A stretch of DNA of 64,000 nt from Isoetes taiwanensis. Lineage: Eukaryota; Streptophyta; Lycopodiopsida; Isoetales; Isoetaceae. The notes beneath the pieces were generated by a model. It searched no databases, was not told where the DNA came from, and saw nothing but the letters and a program-made list of their open reading frames with translations. Both the position numbers and the translations under genes were made by a program. The DNA is taken from contig JAJEKV010000032.1 of NCBI GenBank assembly GCA_021234155.1, positions 1,137,617-1,201,616 of the forward strand, given 5' to 3'. Positions 31,966-43,606 of this stretch are shown piece after piece; the first letter of the stretch is position 1; every line of letters begins with the position of its first letter.

Positions 31966-34400
31966 GCCCTCATCAGCATTAAGTTATACCCTTGGCTCTT
32001 TACGTTGGTAACATGAAATTCCGTACTCAAAATCCAATTAGATGGCCACTTGCTATAGCGAAATCATATTTACATGGTTTACCTCTGTCTAAGCGACTGA
32101 ATACTTAAAAGTCTAACCTTGATCTTGCGCTGCATATGTCAATCTACGCAGATGGAAAATCAGTTAACCGAATAAGGTCATTACTTGCAATGAGAAACAT
32201 ATCATGCCCAGAGGAGCAGCTTCGTGCAATCAAAAATCTAGCTTGAGGAGACAGAAATGAAAGAGAGTTACCTTTGAAAAGAAAGCACGGAGCAGTATTA
32301 TCCTTTATAGGCATGCATGGTATGATCCCTTGAATGCAAACCTCGACCCAAGAATATTGCGCAAAAACAAAGTGAATGAGTTAATAGCATGACAAATGAC
32401 CTGTAATATGAAATTAATAGCAGATCACTGAATACCTTCACTCCATTTAACATGGCTTGTCCGAGCAACATTTTATGCAATAGATTCTCTTTCTTCATCA
32501 CATCAATAAAGGCAAAAAGTGCAATGTATACTTGCTTGAAACACAACCCAGGAGAGTGGTCTAGTCATGTTAACATGTAGAGGCCTATGATGACTGCAAC
32601 AGAACAAAGAAATAGGTTATGGAGTCCCTAAACAACCTGAAACAACATATCTCCAACACGTCTTACCTGCCATAGATGAAACAGAATGGAGAGATCCTCT
32701 AGAATTATTAAGAGAACATGCTCATCTGCTCTATCCGCCACAACAATAAATAGAACTTGATATGAACCTATTTTCTCTTACCCTCCTTCGAACACAGATT
32801 TCTAGATCATTTCTAGAAACTGTTTGAAAGCAATAGGCAAAAGGCATATGGAAAAAATATGCAGAATCATTTGGTGTTCCGAATAGAAATAATCCCTGTT
32901 TGCCACTGCCTGATTTCTAATGTGCAGGTTTCTGAATTTCTAAATAGATACTCTCACTACAACACTGGATAACATTTTTGCAAGAAGAGAGCTTGCATCT
33001 GCAATTTATGATCATTATAGAGCCAAAGCTTAGAGATCATTACACAACCATTATTAAATATTTCAATGCATGAATCTATCTAGTTACATAGTTATCTACC
33101 AATTTTTGCATTCCTCAAGGTAGATTTCAAATAACCAACTGATTTGATGCAAATGACGCAATCATTGACTCAAGATACTGGAAGATGTTACTATGGGATA
33201 TCTTTGTCGCATCCCAACCTGGAGTTCAACATTTATGATTACATGTAGAATTATAGAGGACAATAGTTACAAAGAAATACCTGGAAATGTAGAAGCTTAA
33301 TAGGAGAAGGATTTGTGTAGAAGATAGATGAAATGCTGCAAATATAAGTCCATGTCCCATGTGAAGCCCATAAAATTTTTCATAGAGAAAGATGAGCATA
33401 AGTAATGAACGAATTAAGAGTCAGCCTTAAAGGAATAATAATTTAGATGCTTTTGAAGAAAAAATGTACCCAACATTTCTGAAAATGTTATTGGATAGTT
33501 TTAATCTACTTAAGCATTTCAAAATGCACAGTTATGTTAAAAAGCTTAATACTTTGGAGTCTTCCCTCCGTATAGAAACTATATTGCAGTGTGTAATAAT
33601 AAAGATCATGTAATCTGCATAGAAAACTATCTTGCAGTGTGTAATAGTAAAGATCATGTAACCAGATGTGAATATAATTATTTAAAAGCCTGAAGTCTAA
33701 CCTAAAAAGAACTTTATTTCTATGGAAGTCTAATCACAGTACGGTTTTCATGTGGGGTAGTGTAGTGAAAGGGCTAAAACAAATATAAGAAACATGTTTT
33801 ACCTTAGAATAGAGGACGAATTTACAGATTCTGGCCAAGCAAGCCACACTTTTATCCTGGACTCCAATAAAAAAGAACTCCAAACACCAAGAAGTTCAAA
33901 TAGGAACCGTGTAGAAGTCGTGTATCTCAATAACCTATTTCCAATACCAAATCCAATATCCTGAGAAGCAGAAGTAATAATTCTAAAACCTAAAAAAAAT
34001 TAAAACCAACAATACCATGATACTGTAAGTAAGAGTTTCTAAAACCTAAAAAAAATTAAAACCAACAATACCATGATACTATAAGTAAGAGTTTGAAGGA
34101 ATTTCATGCAACAGCAGAATATGATCTCACAAACAGCAGAATATGATCTCACAAACAGCCACTTCAGAAACTGGGAAAGAGGTTCATGCCTGATGTGATC
34201 ACCACCATAGCAAAAAAGGGGCTTATGAGCCGGAATTTCTTACAACACATAGATCACATTAATGTGCTAGGGAGTGGCAACACCAGACTGCTTGACTGCT
34301 TGATCGAGCCAAGTTGTTCGGAATGGATGTGGATAGCTCCCTTCCGGATGAATGGCTTAACCGAAAAGCCACGGCAAAAAATAATTTTGCGCCCTTCCAT
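31966..34400. other. No confirmed gene (2.4 kb); possible minus-strand exons
   Basis: Two exon-like pieces on the minus strand deserve note. One is near 33865-33800 (FFFIGVQDKSVACLARICKF, then GTAAAA). The other is near 32545-32435 (ALFAFIDVMKKENLLHKMLL...NGVK, then GTATTC). I cannot identify them or link their phases. Three short tandem duplications are present: about 57 bp at 33580-33665, about 56 bp at 33984-34095, and 24 bp at 34112-34158. Confidence 0.35.
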
Positions 34401-34405
34401 TTTTA

Positions 34406-34662
34406 TCCTTATATATTATAAAAAATGGTTCAAATTATACTACGTGGCACAATCTAGTCCGCTTTTGATTGTGGCGAAGCATGAAACGTACAAATCTGGA
34501 CCGGCCGATCGGGTGGAGGGGGACATTGGGACGATCTCGACCGTCGATCGGGCATGAAAAAGACAAATCTGGGCCGTCCGACGGGGTGGAGGGACGTTGG
34601 GGACGATCTCGACCTTCGATCGGGCGACAGATAGACGCCATGGTTTTATAATATAGGAGGAT
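34406..34662. repeat. Small inverted-end element with 77-bp internal duplication
   Basis: TCCTTATATATTATAAAAAATGG at 34407 is roughly mirrored by GGTTTTATAATATAGGAGGA ending at 34661. Inside, a GC-rich block, ACAAATCTGG(A/G)CCG...GGGTGGAGGG...GGGACGATCTCGACC(G/T)TCGATCGGGC, occurs twice in tandem (34488 and 34565). The ends resemble Helitron 5' termini (TC..TATATTATAAAA, then ACGTGGCA at 34443) as well as a TIR pair. I cannot decide between them. Confidence 0.5.
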
Positions 34663-34689
34663 GAGCTCAAGATTTCAACATATGTCCTA

Positions 34690-34910
34690 CAGTTTTAATT
34701 AAGCAATTCAGCTGGTTAATCCATGCCTCCTAGAGTTTTAATTAAGCAATTCAGCTGGTTAATCCATGCCTCGCAAATAAACAGGGCCATTAAAACAAAA
34801 TAACTATTTCCTATTAGAGTTTTAATTAAGCAATTCAGCTGGTTAATCCATGCCTCGCAAATAAATAAACAGGGCCATTAAAACAAAATAACTATTTCCT
34901 ATTGTTCTAT
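34690..34910. repeat. Tandem repeats, 41- and 84-bp spacing
   Basis: TTTTAATTAAGCAATTCAGCTGGTTAATCCATGCCTC occurs three times (34693, 34734, 34818). The larger block including GGGCCATTAAAACAAAATAACTATTTCCTATT occurs twice. Confidence 0.93.
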
Positions 34911-35162
34911 TTATCGTAAGATCTTACTCTTGAGAGGACTTATGCATGAAAAAATGAAATCTTGCAGTACGTGCATCTAATCTGGGCAAATCTAGAGGCT
35001 CTGCCCAAATGATCTCTTCATCAGATGAGCTAACATTTTTGTCGGAATCATTAGTAAATTCCGAGGTATTGATAATAAATCCATCCTTCACAGCATGGAG
35101 TAGGTACCAATGCCTCCTTTTTCTTCTGAACTGCTCTACCAATCATTGCAAATCTTATAAGG

Positions 35163-35192
35163 ACTAGTTACGGTGCCCGGCGTTGCCGGGCA
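35163..35192 (-). mobile_element. Helitron-type 3' terminus
   Basis: On the minus strand: TGCCCGGC AAC GCCGGGCA (8-bp stem, 3-nt loop, 35192-35174), then CCGTAA, then CTAG (35167-35164) followed by T. A short GC-rich hairpin a few bases upstream of CTRR, with insertion before a T, is the defining 3' end of Helitrons. The element body would lie at higher coordinates (above 35192). I could not identify its 5' TC end with certainty. Confidence 0.65.
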
Positions 35193-35469
35193 TAGCTACA
35201 TACATTGGTAGATCTTTGTGTAGTAAGTAAAATGAATTAGAAATAAACATTACATAGGTTATTAATGTGTTTAAATTTGAAAAGTGAGAATGTTATATAA
35301 GTGTGAAGCCATAATATATGGAAGGTAACCATTTAATGGTTGATGTACTACTAATTATGGGTAGATGGCATAACCATATATAATTCAACATTATAGATCA
35401 CATGTAGGTGTATAGGTGCTATAACTATAGAGGGGATAGTTGGTACAAAGCCATCTTCAGGCACATAAG

Positions 35470-35692
35470 TTTGTTTTGCAAATTGAGTGTCCACAATGTG
35501 GTAAAATGGAGTGCACTAATTGGGGACACATTGTGCATGGCTATGGTGTCATCTGAGTGTCCAGGGAATGATTGTGGTACTCTAATATGCAACATAAAGG
35601 ATGGACGCTTGATACCTGGTCAAATTATAAAATGTGAGTTTGAGTTTGATGTTGTGTTAGAAATGTCATTGTTAATACGTGTTTCAATATAG
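35470..35692 (+). pseudogene. PPR fragment, possibly captured by a Helitron
   Basis: Plus-strand frame: LSVHNVVKWSALIGDTLCMA, then CGTLICNIKDGRLIPGQIIK followed by CEFEFDVVLEMSLLIRVSI. 'NVV.WSALI' and 'G.L..I..GR.I.GQIIK..FE.DVVL..SL' are typical of plant PPR-DYW proteins (two consecutive repeats). The frame then stops. It lies 300 bp inside the side of the Helitron-like terminus where the element body is expected, and in the opposite orientation to it. Helitrons are known to pick up such gene pieces. Confidence 0.65.
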
Positions 35693-35699
35693 GAGGTTG

Positions 35700-37285
35700 G
35701 ATAAAGCACGCATATTATTTAACAATCTCTAAAATCTTTGTTGGGCTAGCTAAGCCATAAATGTATATATCAGGCCGACCAACATAACATTTACAATGTT
35801 TTCATTACACTTCTACAAAACATGATTTTACCAGATTTATGGAGATAATGGAATGTGTTAACCAATAGTAATAGTTGTTGTAATGCTTGTAGTGGTAATT
35901 GGTTCTTATTGTGGTTGCACCATCTATTCCAAGCTTGTACTCGTGCAGATGGCTTGGATTTGTTGGTTTGAGCCCCCATTTTGTAACCAAGGATTGTATA
36001 TAAGAATAGTTGGATGCTAATGAGCTGGCCAAATCAAGAGCTCTTGCATATGGCGTATAGGCAAGTAATTCAGAATCTAGTTCAAACCCAACCTACTATT
36101 TACAACAGACATTTGATCAACAAAAGGTTGACCACTCTGTTCGTTCCCAATAGCTTTGCTTATATACATTGATCAAGATTACAACAATTGAAGGAAGAAA
36201 CTGTACACAGTATCAACCTGTTCTTTCTGGACATGATGTCGATAGTTCCTCAACAGAGTAACAAAAGAGCATAATTATCTCATGACATGTATCCCAAATC
36301 AGCTGCGAAAGAAGTACTCATGCCTCTTCGCTGGACTCTCACAGAAGCTCAAGGATGGGATATTCATCATGCGGCAGTATATATTTCCTCTTTGTTTCCG
36401 AACGTCCTTTAAGTTCATGGGTTGGCGGTGCAATGTTCTAGTTTTGAAACTGTATGACGACATGCTGCTATAACAGAAAAGTTATGTCACAAACACGGAA
36501 ACTGGTGAGAAGTATAAGAAGGTACAAATACCAATTTAAACTCATCTCCCAAGCATACATATGCAGGTCAAACTCCCAATTCTCTGTGCTTGAGCTTTAT
36601 TACCTGAAACTCAAATTGTAAGTATAGAACGGGGTTAAACAGCATAATTGGATTCTAGGAATCAATGTACCTTTCATGTTAGTAATGAGCACAACCAACC
36701 ATTGTGGACCTACAGCAAACACATCATGATGTTAGTAGAATGAAAAATTATGCTGTAAGCAAAACTGGTCAATCAAGTTACAACTTTGATATAGAGATCT
36801 AGCCAATGATGCAAATAACATGGATGGCTGTATACAAATATTCTGCTGTTAAATATCATTTTGAATTATTAGGTATTAAAGGAACTGCTCATGTAGCTTT
36901 TCTTGCTAACCTAAACACACAAAAATGAAATGTAGAAAGATAAAAGGAGAGACTTTAGTCTGGCTAGATCCTCTTCCAAACTCACTGTATTTGGGTTATG
37001 TAAGGAACATCAATTGCATGGAGATCTTTGCTAGATTGATGAAGCCTGCATCAAGGTCACTTGAAAGCAGTAAAATAAGCATAATCCAATCCAAACCTAT
37101 CCACCAAGTGCACTGCAGATGGGTCCTCATATCTGATCAGACAGGAACGACATGCACTGCTAGGAACTCTTCCGGGACTGTTTTCCCATTGCACGTGTGG
37201 CAAACAAACAGAGTAAAGCAAAAATGCCAGAAAATATGTAGCTTGCTAAAGAATTAGTTGCAGTTCCCTAGAAAGATGTTAAAAA
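35700..37285. other. No supported gene (1.6 kb)
   Basis: AT-rich. Short ORFs on both strands lack clear motifs. A minus-strand piece at about 37130-37060 (LIRYEDPSAVHLVDRFGLDY) reads like protein but has no identifiable neighbours. Confidence 0.35.
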
Positions 37286-38750
37286 TGCATGCATTTGAAT
37301 GCTAAACAAATATTTAAAAATAGGAAACGTACCATTTCATTGTCCATCAAAACCTTGTTGCCTCCAGCTTATCTTCGGTGAAGAAGGCATGACGTAACAT
37401 GGTAAAAGCTCCATTTTTCATGTATTATCCCGAGACTGCCTTTTCATTTGCATGCATCAACAATCGAGAATTCATATAATGCATGTTTGCAGGACTTCCT
37501 ATTGACTTAGCAGAAAGCATGAGAGTGCAATGAGTAAGCAACGTCAAATAGACCATAATAGCAAATCTTCTACGTTTCAGTTTACGCACAATCACTCCCA
37601 TGGGCTATGGTGCCATAATGCATAATGCATTGTAATGTAACTTGAACTTCTATTCTATTTATTTTTAGTCCAAGGCCATGGTATATGGTTGCATGCTATG
37701 TATGGTTGCAACTGTGCACATGTCTGCAAAAAATACATCTTACTCAGTTTTCCAGACGAATATTAGATGAATATTAGATGAATATTAGATGTGGATTTGC
37801 TCAAATGGCATCTCATACTTTGAAGAAGCCCTACCTGTTTGATTTTCCATTATGCATGCAATGTGGGTTTGGTCCTTCCAAAACAGTAGCCATAATGAAT
37901 GTGAAAGGCCACATTTTGGTACATCGGTCAATTTCTCTTAATGCAATGAGTTTTAACTACATGGCAATGTGAAAGCCCTTGGAATGCCTTGTATACCAAA
38001 AAATTAAAGCTTTGTGTATATGCAATGCATGAAGATATCAAACAAATTGGTGACAAAGATGCTGGTGGGCAAGGAAAAGCAAGGACCATTAAAAAATGAC
38101 AAAGATATTGCCAGGCTGATAGTGTATTCAAAGCAAAGCAATGATTTTGTAAAGGTAATTGTATAGCTTTCCATGTTTCTGACCACGAAAGACTTTCATC
38201 ATGTGGCCTTGTTGGGTACTATTCTTACACCATGCGCAACTATTTATAAGCAAGAACTACATGGATTGACCTTACTGAGCAAACTGTATATTCTAAACGA
38301 AGGAAAGTTCATGCCATTTGCTACATGTGCAGTAGCGCAAGCACAGAAGGTTCTAAAGAATGATAGGCTGGGATATTGATAGGCTGGGATATTTATAGAT
38401 AGGGAGTTCACATAGAAAGTTCTAAATAGATGTGGTAAGTTCTAATCTCAAAAAAGGACAACATTTGAAACTTAAGCACTAAAATTCCAGAGCAACTCAT
38501 GGCCATTATATAAGCACTACATATTCAACCTCTCATACCTTGCAGGAGCTCAAAATACTTCTAAAAGTTCCTTGCCCCGGTCGCCAAATCTTTGATATAT
38601 GAAGTTATATTAGTTACAATTGAGCAAATGCATAAGGATGATAAAAGAAAGAACATCGCACCGAGATGTGCAAAAGCGGGCTGGGTGCTTCATACCTGAA
38701 GCCTTATGCAATATTTTCATAAAAGGGAAAACGCATGCATCGTGAATAAA
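37286..38750. repeat. 1.45-kb tandem duplication, unit 1
   Basis: This unit starts TGCATGCATTTGAATGCTAAAC and ends ACGCATGCATCGTGAATAAA; unit 2 follows directly. Differences are a few substitutions and small indels. The repeated ORFs in each unit are simply carried by the duplication and show no motif. The last ~90 bp contain a minus-strand exon-like piece (HDACVFPFMKILHKAS then GTATGAAG). The junction lies in GCATGCAT words present at both ends of the unit. Confidence 0.97.
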
Positions 38751-40198
38751 TGCATGCATTTGAATGCTAAACAAATATTTAAAAATAGGAAACATACCAT
38801 TTCATTGTCCATCAAAACCTTGTTGCCTCCAGCTTATCTTCGGCGAAGAAGGCATGACTTAACATGCTAAAAGCTCCATTTTTCATGTATTATCCCGAGA
38901 CTGCTTTTTCATCTGCATGCATCAACAATCGAGAATTCATATAATGCATGTTTGCAGGACTTCCTATTGACTTAGAAGAAAGCATGAGAGTGCAATGAGT
39001 AAGCAACGTCAAATAGACCATAATAGCAAATCTTCTACGTTTCAGTTTAGGCACAATCACTCCCATGGGCTATGGTGCCATAATGCATAATGCATTGTAA
39101 TGTAACTTGAACTTCTATTCTATTTATTTTTAGTGCAAGGCCATGGTATATGGTTGCATGCTATGTATGGTTGCAACTGTGCACATGTCTGCAAAAAATA
39201 CATCTTACTCAGTTTTCCAGATGAATATTAGATGAATATTAGATGTGGATTTGCTCAAATGGCATCTCATACTTTGAGGAAGCCCTACCTGTTTGATTTT
39301 CCATTATGCATGCAATGTGGGTTTGGTCCTTCCAAAACAGTAGCCATAATGAATGTGAAAGGCCACATTTTGGTACATCGGTCAATTTCTCTTAATGCAA
39401 TGAGTTTTAACTACATGGCAATGTGAAAGCCCTTGGAATGCCTTGTATACCAAAAAATTAAAGCTTTGTGTATATGCAATGCATGAAGGTATCAAACAAA
39501 TTGGTGACAAAGATGCTGGTGGGCAAGGAAAAGCAAGGACCATTAAAAAATGACAAAGATATTGCCAGGCTGATAGTGTATTCAAAGCAAAGCAATGATT
39601 TTGTAAAGGTAATTGTATAGCTTTCCATGTTTCTGACCACGAAAGACTTTCATCATGTGGCCTTGTTGGGTACTATTCTTACACCATGCGCAACTATTTA
39701 TAAGCAAGAACTACATGGATTGACCTTACTGAGCAAACTGTATATTCTAAACGAAGGAAAGTTCATGCCATTTGCTACATGTGCAGTAGCGCAAGCACAG
39801 AAGGTTCTAAAGAATGATAGGCTGGGATATTGATAGGCTGGGATATTTATAGATAGGGAGTTCACATAGAAAGTTCTAAATAGATGTGGTAAGTTCTAAT
39901 CCTAAAAAAGGACAACATTTGAAACTTAAACACTAAAATTCCAGAGCAACTCATGGCCATTAAGCACTACATATTCAACCTCTCATACCTTGCAGGAGCT
40001 CAAAATACTTCTAAAAGTTCCTTGCCCCGGTCGCCAAATCTTTGATATATGAAGTTATATTAGTTACAATTGAGCAAATGCATAAGGATGATAAAAGAAA
40101 GAACATGGCACCGAGATGTGCAAAAGCGGGCTGGGTGCTTCATACCTGAAGCCTTATGCAATATTTTCATAAAAGGGAAAACGCATGCATCGTGAATA
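38751..40198. repeat. 1.45-kb tandem duplication, unit 2
   Basis: Direct continuation of unit 1, with one-to-one sequence correspondence until CATGCATCGTGAATA, after which unit 1 returns to the repeat start while unit 2 runs into TCTGCCATCACCAGCCC. On the minus strand this right side reads AELAGLVMADIHDACVFPFM, so unit 2 holds the complete exon-like segment and unit 1 only its downstream part. Duplication therefore broke into a transcribed region from the right. Confidence 0.97.
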
Positions 40199-40504
40199 TC
40201 TGCCATCACCAGCCCTGCAAGCTCTGCACCACCTATATAAAATATGAGATTAGTTCGGATGAATAAGAGAATCCAAATTCTACAGCCTATCTAGAACAAT
40301 CAAAATCCTTATAAAAATAAGCAGGGCAGTCTTCGTGCCTGTGTGATTAGGAACATTTGCGTCATGCTGTCTAAAAGGGTGAATCAATCTGCTCCTTAAA
40401 AGCTTCCTGCTCCGGAAACAGAACCCCAAAGCATAGGAGGTGCAGCCTACAGAACCAACAATCTATCAAATAAGACTCTAGCAAAAAAATAATGAATTAT
40501 CAAC

Positions 40505-41625
40505 CCATTTTTAAGAATTCGACGTTTGGACACCAGCAGTTGCACTCCTAGATCCAAAAATGCCCTCTGCCAGTAAGCAAATGTTAGTATTGCCGCAACA
40601 ATTTTCCCTAAGATTTTCGAAGAAGAAATTGAGAAAAAAAAGAGGTATAAGGGAAAAAAATGCCAGAAGAATTAACGGTTTTTACCTGCGGATCTACACC
40701 AATAGACTTGCAAAAGCAAGCTCTGCACCAGAAGCTCTTTGGAACAAATACCCACTTCAGTTGATTAAAGGATCCAAGCTCAGCTATGGCAGAAATCTGT
40801 GATAGCAATTCCTGAGAGACCCAAAGAGTATTTCTTATAGCAGGGGTTATTCTGTGCATAGGTTAAACAGAATCTAACATGTATATCATAAACAATGAAT
40901 AATCCATGCGATCAGTTCTTTTCACTCAATCATAGTAATTAATCCCTCTCATGGTACCAGAGTTATCTATGATTGTGTGTATAGAACGGTTGCAGAATAG
41001 GAACACAGATTATTGTGTTTTACTCCAATAGGTCATACTCACTTTCATTGTAGCTGCTAGATCTGCCAGATAGTCATCAGGAATCTGTCCAAATTGTAAG
41101 TGTTTTGTCAGCAAAATGGTGGTCTACGGCAATAGAATGAAAATTGAGAAACACAGGGCAGAACAAACCTTTAAAGAAGGATCATTAGCCATGCATTTCT
41201 CCTTCAATTTCCTAAAAGTATCTGCATCAGACACCTGTAACTTTAAGAACATCAATAAGAAAATATAAAGTGATCCTTCCATTATGCAGATCCTCTAACC
41301 TTGCCAAATCCGAAGTTTTCTGTTCTGCTTGACGTCCAGAGGCAAAGATCTTGGTTTCCATCATCCTGGCATTGCTCAAACTGCATAAATTTTGAAAACA
41401 TAGTAACAAAAAGAGTGATCGAACTTGTGAAGGAAGTCTGTGGCCGCCGGCCATCAATGTCTTTGCTCCATCTGCATCTAAAAAGCTCAAAGCTCCAGTT
41501 CGGGTTGACAACATTTCTGAAGAGCTTGCCATTGTCTTGGTGGAAATGCATCTCGCAAACCCAAAGCTCCGGCACGCTGACGAATGATAATTCCAAAGCC
41601 AGAACCACAGCTGCTGCAAGAAATC
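40505..41625 (-). CDS. Spliced gene of unknown function, five exons in consistent phase
   Basis: On the minus strand, five open segments with good splice borders join in phase 0. Segment 1, 41625-41300: FLAAAVVLALELSFVSVPEL, WVCEMHFHQDNGKLF ... TENFGFGK. Segment 2, 41234-41169: VSDADTFRKLKEKCMANDPS, LK. Segment 3, 41084-41043: IPDDYLADLAATMK. Segment 4, 40796-40686: ISAIAELGSFNQLKWVFVPK ... GVDPQ. Segment 5, 40566-40505: RAFLDLGVQLLVSKRRILKN. Donors are GTTAGA, GTTTGT, GTGAGT, GTAAAA and GTTGAT; acceptors end in CAG. Segment 1 opens with a hydrophobic run that could be a signal or membrane anchor. I do not recognise the family and have not found the start or end. Downstream, AELAGLVMADIHDACVFPFM at 40235-40150 may be a further exon but its phase does not fit simply. 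Confidence 0.5.
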
Positions 41626-41699
41626 CTGCATGAAATGAAATTCAACATAGATATAAAACTACTATTTTGTGTGCTCCACACGTCTCTCATGCCGCCTAA

Positions 41700-41990
41700 G
41701 ATCTCTCATCCCTAATTTGGCCGCCATATCTGGAAAACCAGAAATCATACTAAAAAACCACGAAAATGTTTCGATTTTTAGATGTCGGAAAAATCTCCCG
41801 GCTGCCAATAAATCTTAAACCTTAGGAAAATCTTAGGAAAATGACGTTAAAAAAAAACTAAAAAAGTTTTTATCAAACCGGAAAATCCGAATTTAAACAA
41901 TAGATTCTTAGGGTCTTAATCCTATCATTGCAAATCTTATAAGGATTCTTAGGGTCTTAATCCTAACAATCATGCTAGGCATCAAGATGA
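41700..41990. other. No gene
   Basis: AT-rich. 'GGATTCTTAGGGTCTTAATCCTA' is partly duplicated at 41905 and 41943. Confidence 0.4.
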
Positions 41991-42093
41991 GGAGGTTAAC
42001 CCTCCCCTCGAGCAGATTATGGGAAATAACCCTCGAGGCCGCAGGCCGAGAGGGTTATTTCCCATGATCTGCAAGAGGGGAGGGTTGACCTCC
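41991..42093. repeat. Near-perfect hairpin, ~45-bp arms
   Basis: GGAGGTTAACCCTCCCCTCGAGCAGATTATGGGAAATAACCCTC pairs with GAGGGTTATTTCCCATGATCTGCAAGAGGGGAGGGTTGACCTCC around a short GC-rich centre (GAGGCCGCAGGCCGA). It lies exactly at the left edge of the next TIR element. Confidence 0.92.
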
Positions 42094-43138
42094 CTTAAAC
42101 CACAGGTCGAGCAATTTATCTTCTGTGGATTGATGCAACAGGTCTACTTTGGCAAAAAGACCTGTATTTTTGAGGCCATTACTAGTTTCTAACTCCGATA
42201 AAATTTTGCTGCTTGCTCTGGAGACTCCATTCCAGTTGCAGTACAGTAAATAGAATTTTCCAAGTACTTTCAGATTCCACAGCCTGCACATTCAAACGGC
42301 CATTTGGATTGAATTTAAGATAAAGAATGCCTTCTTTAGAAAGCTAAATTGTAATTGTCAATCGAAAAAAAAGGGCCCGGGTAGAAGTTTAGGCTACCAT
42401 AAGCGGAAAAGAATCGAGCATGGCTCGGCAAATAGTCCGCTAGGCCTTAAGCATGGCCGATCTTGGAGAAGACGAAGGTGAAAGGCGCTTGCTTTTGCCC
42501 GAAATGAAAATCGAGCTCAAAATTACAAGCATCACGCACGGCGGAGAGAAAAGATATAAAACATAGCCGAGACATAAGCATAGATACCTTTATGAACAGA
42601 AAAAACTATAGCTCGGCCTATTGCCGGAGCTTCATCTCCACTTCGCAGCTTAATCGATGCAAGTTAATCTATTGCCGAGCTTCATCTCCACTCGCGAACA
42701 AAGCAAGCCGAAAGGTAACAACCCGAAAGCGAGCAAAGCAAGCCGAAAGCGTAAACAAAAGCAAAGCAAAGCAAAGCAAGCCGAAAGCGTAACAACCCGA
42801 GCAAAGCAAGCCGAAAGGTAACAACCCGGCGCGGAGAGCAAAGCAAGCCGGCGGCGGCATTTTGCAAGCCGATCACAGGAGCAGAGCAACGGCAACGGCC
42901 GCCGGAACAGAGCAAAAAGGGGGGAAAATCGATGGAGGAGGCAACTTGGAAGCACCACGTGGCAAGCTTACAACCATTAGATTAGAATATTAGAATATTC
43001 GGAAGATTATTGTGATAACCTCTAGAGATTATCATGATAATCTTCAGCTATCCCAAGTTCCATAATATAACCTATGTTTGATCTAACGGCTAGGAACGGT
43101 CCGATCATGATAAATTGCAAGACCTGTGGTTTAAGGGT
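42092..43138. mobile_element. Element of ~1.05 kb with 26-bp TIRs
   Basis: CCCTTAAACCACAGGTCGAGCAATTTATC at the left is mirrored by GATAAATTGCAAGACCTGTGGTTTAAGGG at the right. It has no transposase; open frames inside come from a GC-richer minisatellite. The target duplication is not clear because the left side is the hairpin at 41991-42093, which may belong to it. Non-autonomous. Confidence 0.7.
42690..42860. repeat. Minisatellite GCAAAGCAAGCCGAAAG(C/G)GTAACAACCCG
   Basis: About five imperfect units with internal AAGCA pentamer runs. An adjacent duplication (CTATTGCCG(G)AGCTTCATCTCCACT at 42618 and 42671) precedes it. Overlapping minus-strand ORFs rich in Leu/Cys/Phe are repeat translations. 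Confidence 0.92.
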
Positions 43139-43606
43139 AAAGGAAAGGCTTAAGCTTATTAGAAACAGCTCTGAAACAACTTCCCTGAGTTGTCGTGTGA
43201 TACAAAAGTCTCAGTTTTAAGTTTAAGAGGTGGAAATTGCTTAAAAAAAATAGCTAGACCTTTCTCGCCTCCAAAGAAAAAGCCTCATGTAAGACCTAGA
43301 AGCTCCTTCTCACGGCGTTGCCAGATTGAGGCAGAGTCTCATATATTAAAGAATTTCGAAGAAGAATAAAAAAAAATAGACAAATCGGAGCTAGGAGTCC
43401 GTTTGATGCTGAATCCGGCCAACAGTAGAAAATAACTGGGGGGTGATTTTCGGCTCTTTTTAATCATGTCCGTCCAACATTAAAGGTCCTGGCGTGGACC
43501 ATGGTATGAGCAAATCCTGCCCGTCCGAATCAGGGCTGGATGCAAAACGGACACATATGTTGCCATGGCCAGATAAGTGCATAGGATCTAAACCTTATCT
43601 CAAATT
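43139..43606 (+). promoter_or_regulatory. 5' region of the intact UGT gene
   Basis: No ORF. A possible TATA-like word, CATATATTAAAG, lies at 43340-43351, about 260 bp before the ATG; this is weak evidence. GTCCGTCC and GCCCGTCCGAATCAGGGC suggest a small repeat at 43465-43560. No conserved cis-element can be claimed from sequence alone. Confidence 0.25.

Noticed and set aside
34435-34670. Overlapping Arg/Pro-rich ORFs
   Set aside because: Caused by the GC-rich 77-bp duplication between the AT-rich inverted ends.
37778-39833. Two pairs of identical small ORFs (64 and 68 codons)
   Set aside because: Identity is due to the 1.45-kb tandem duplication; neither frame has a motif or selection evidence.
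42650-42958. Overlapping Leu/Cys-rich ORFs on the minus strand
   Set aside because: Produced by the GCAAAGCAAGCCGAAAG minisatellite, which lacks stops in these frames.
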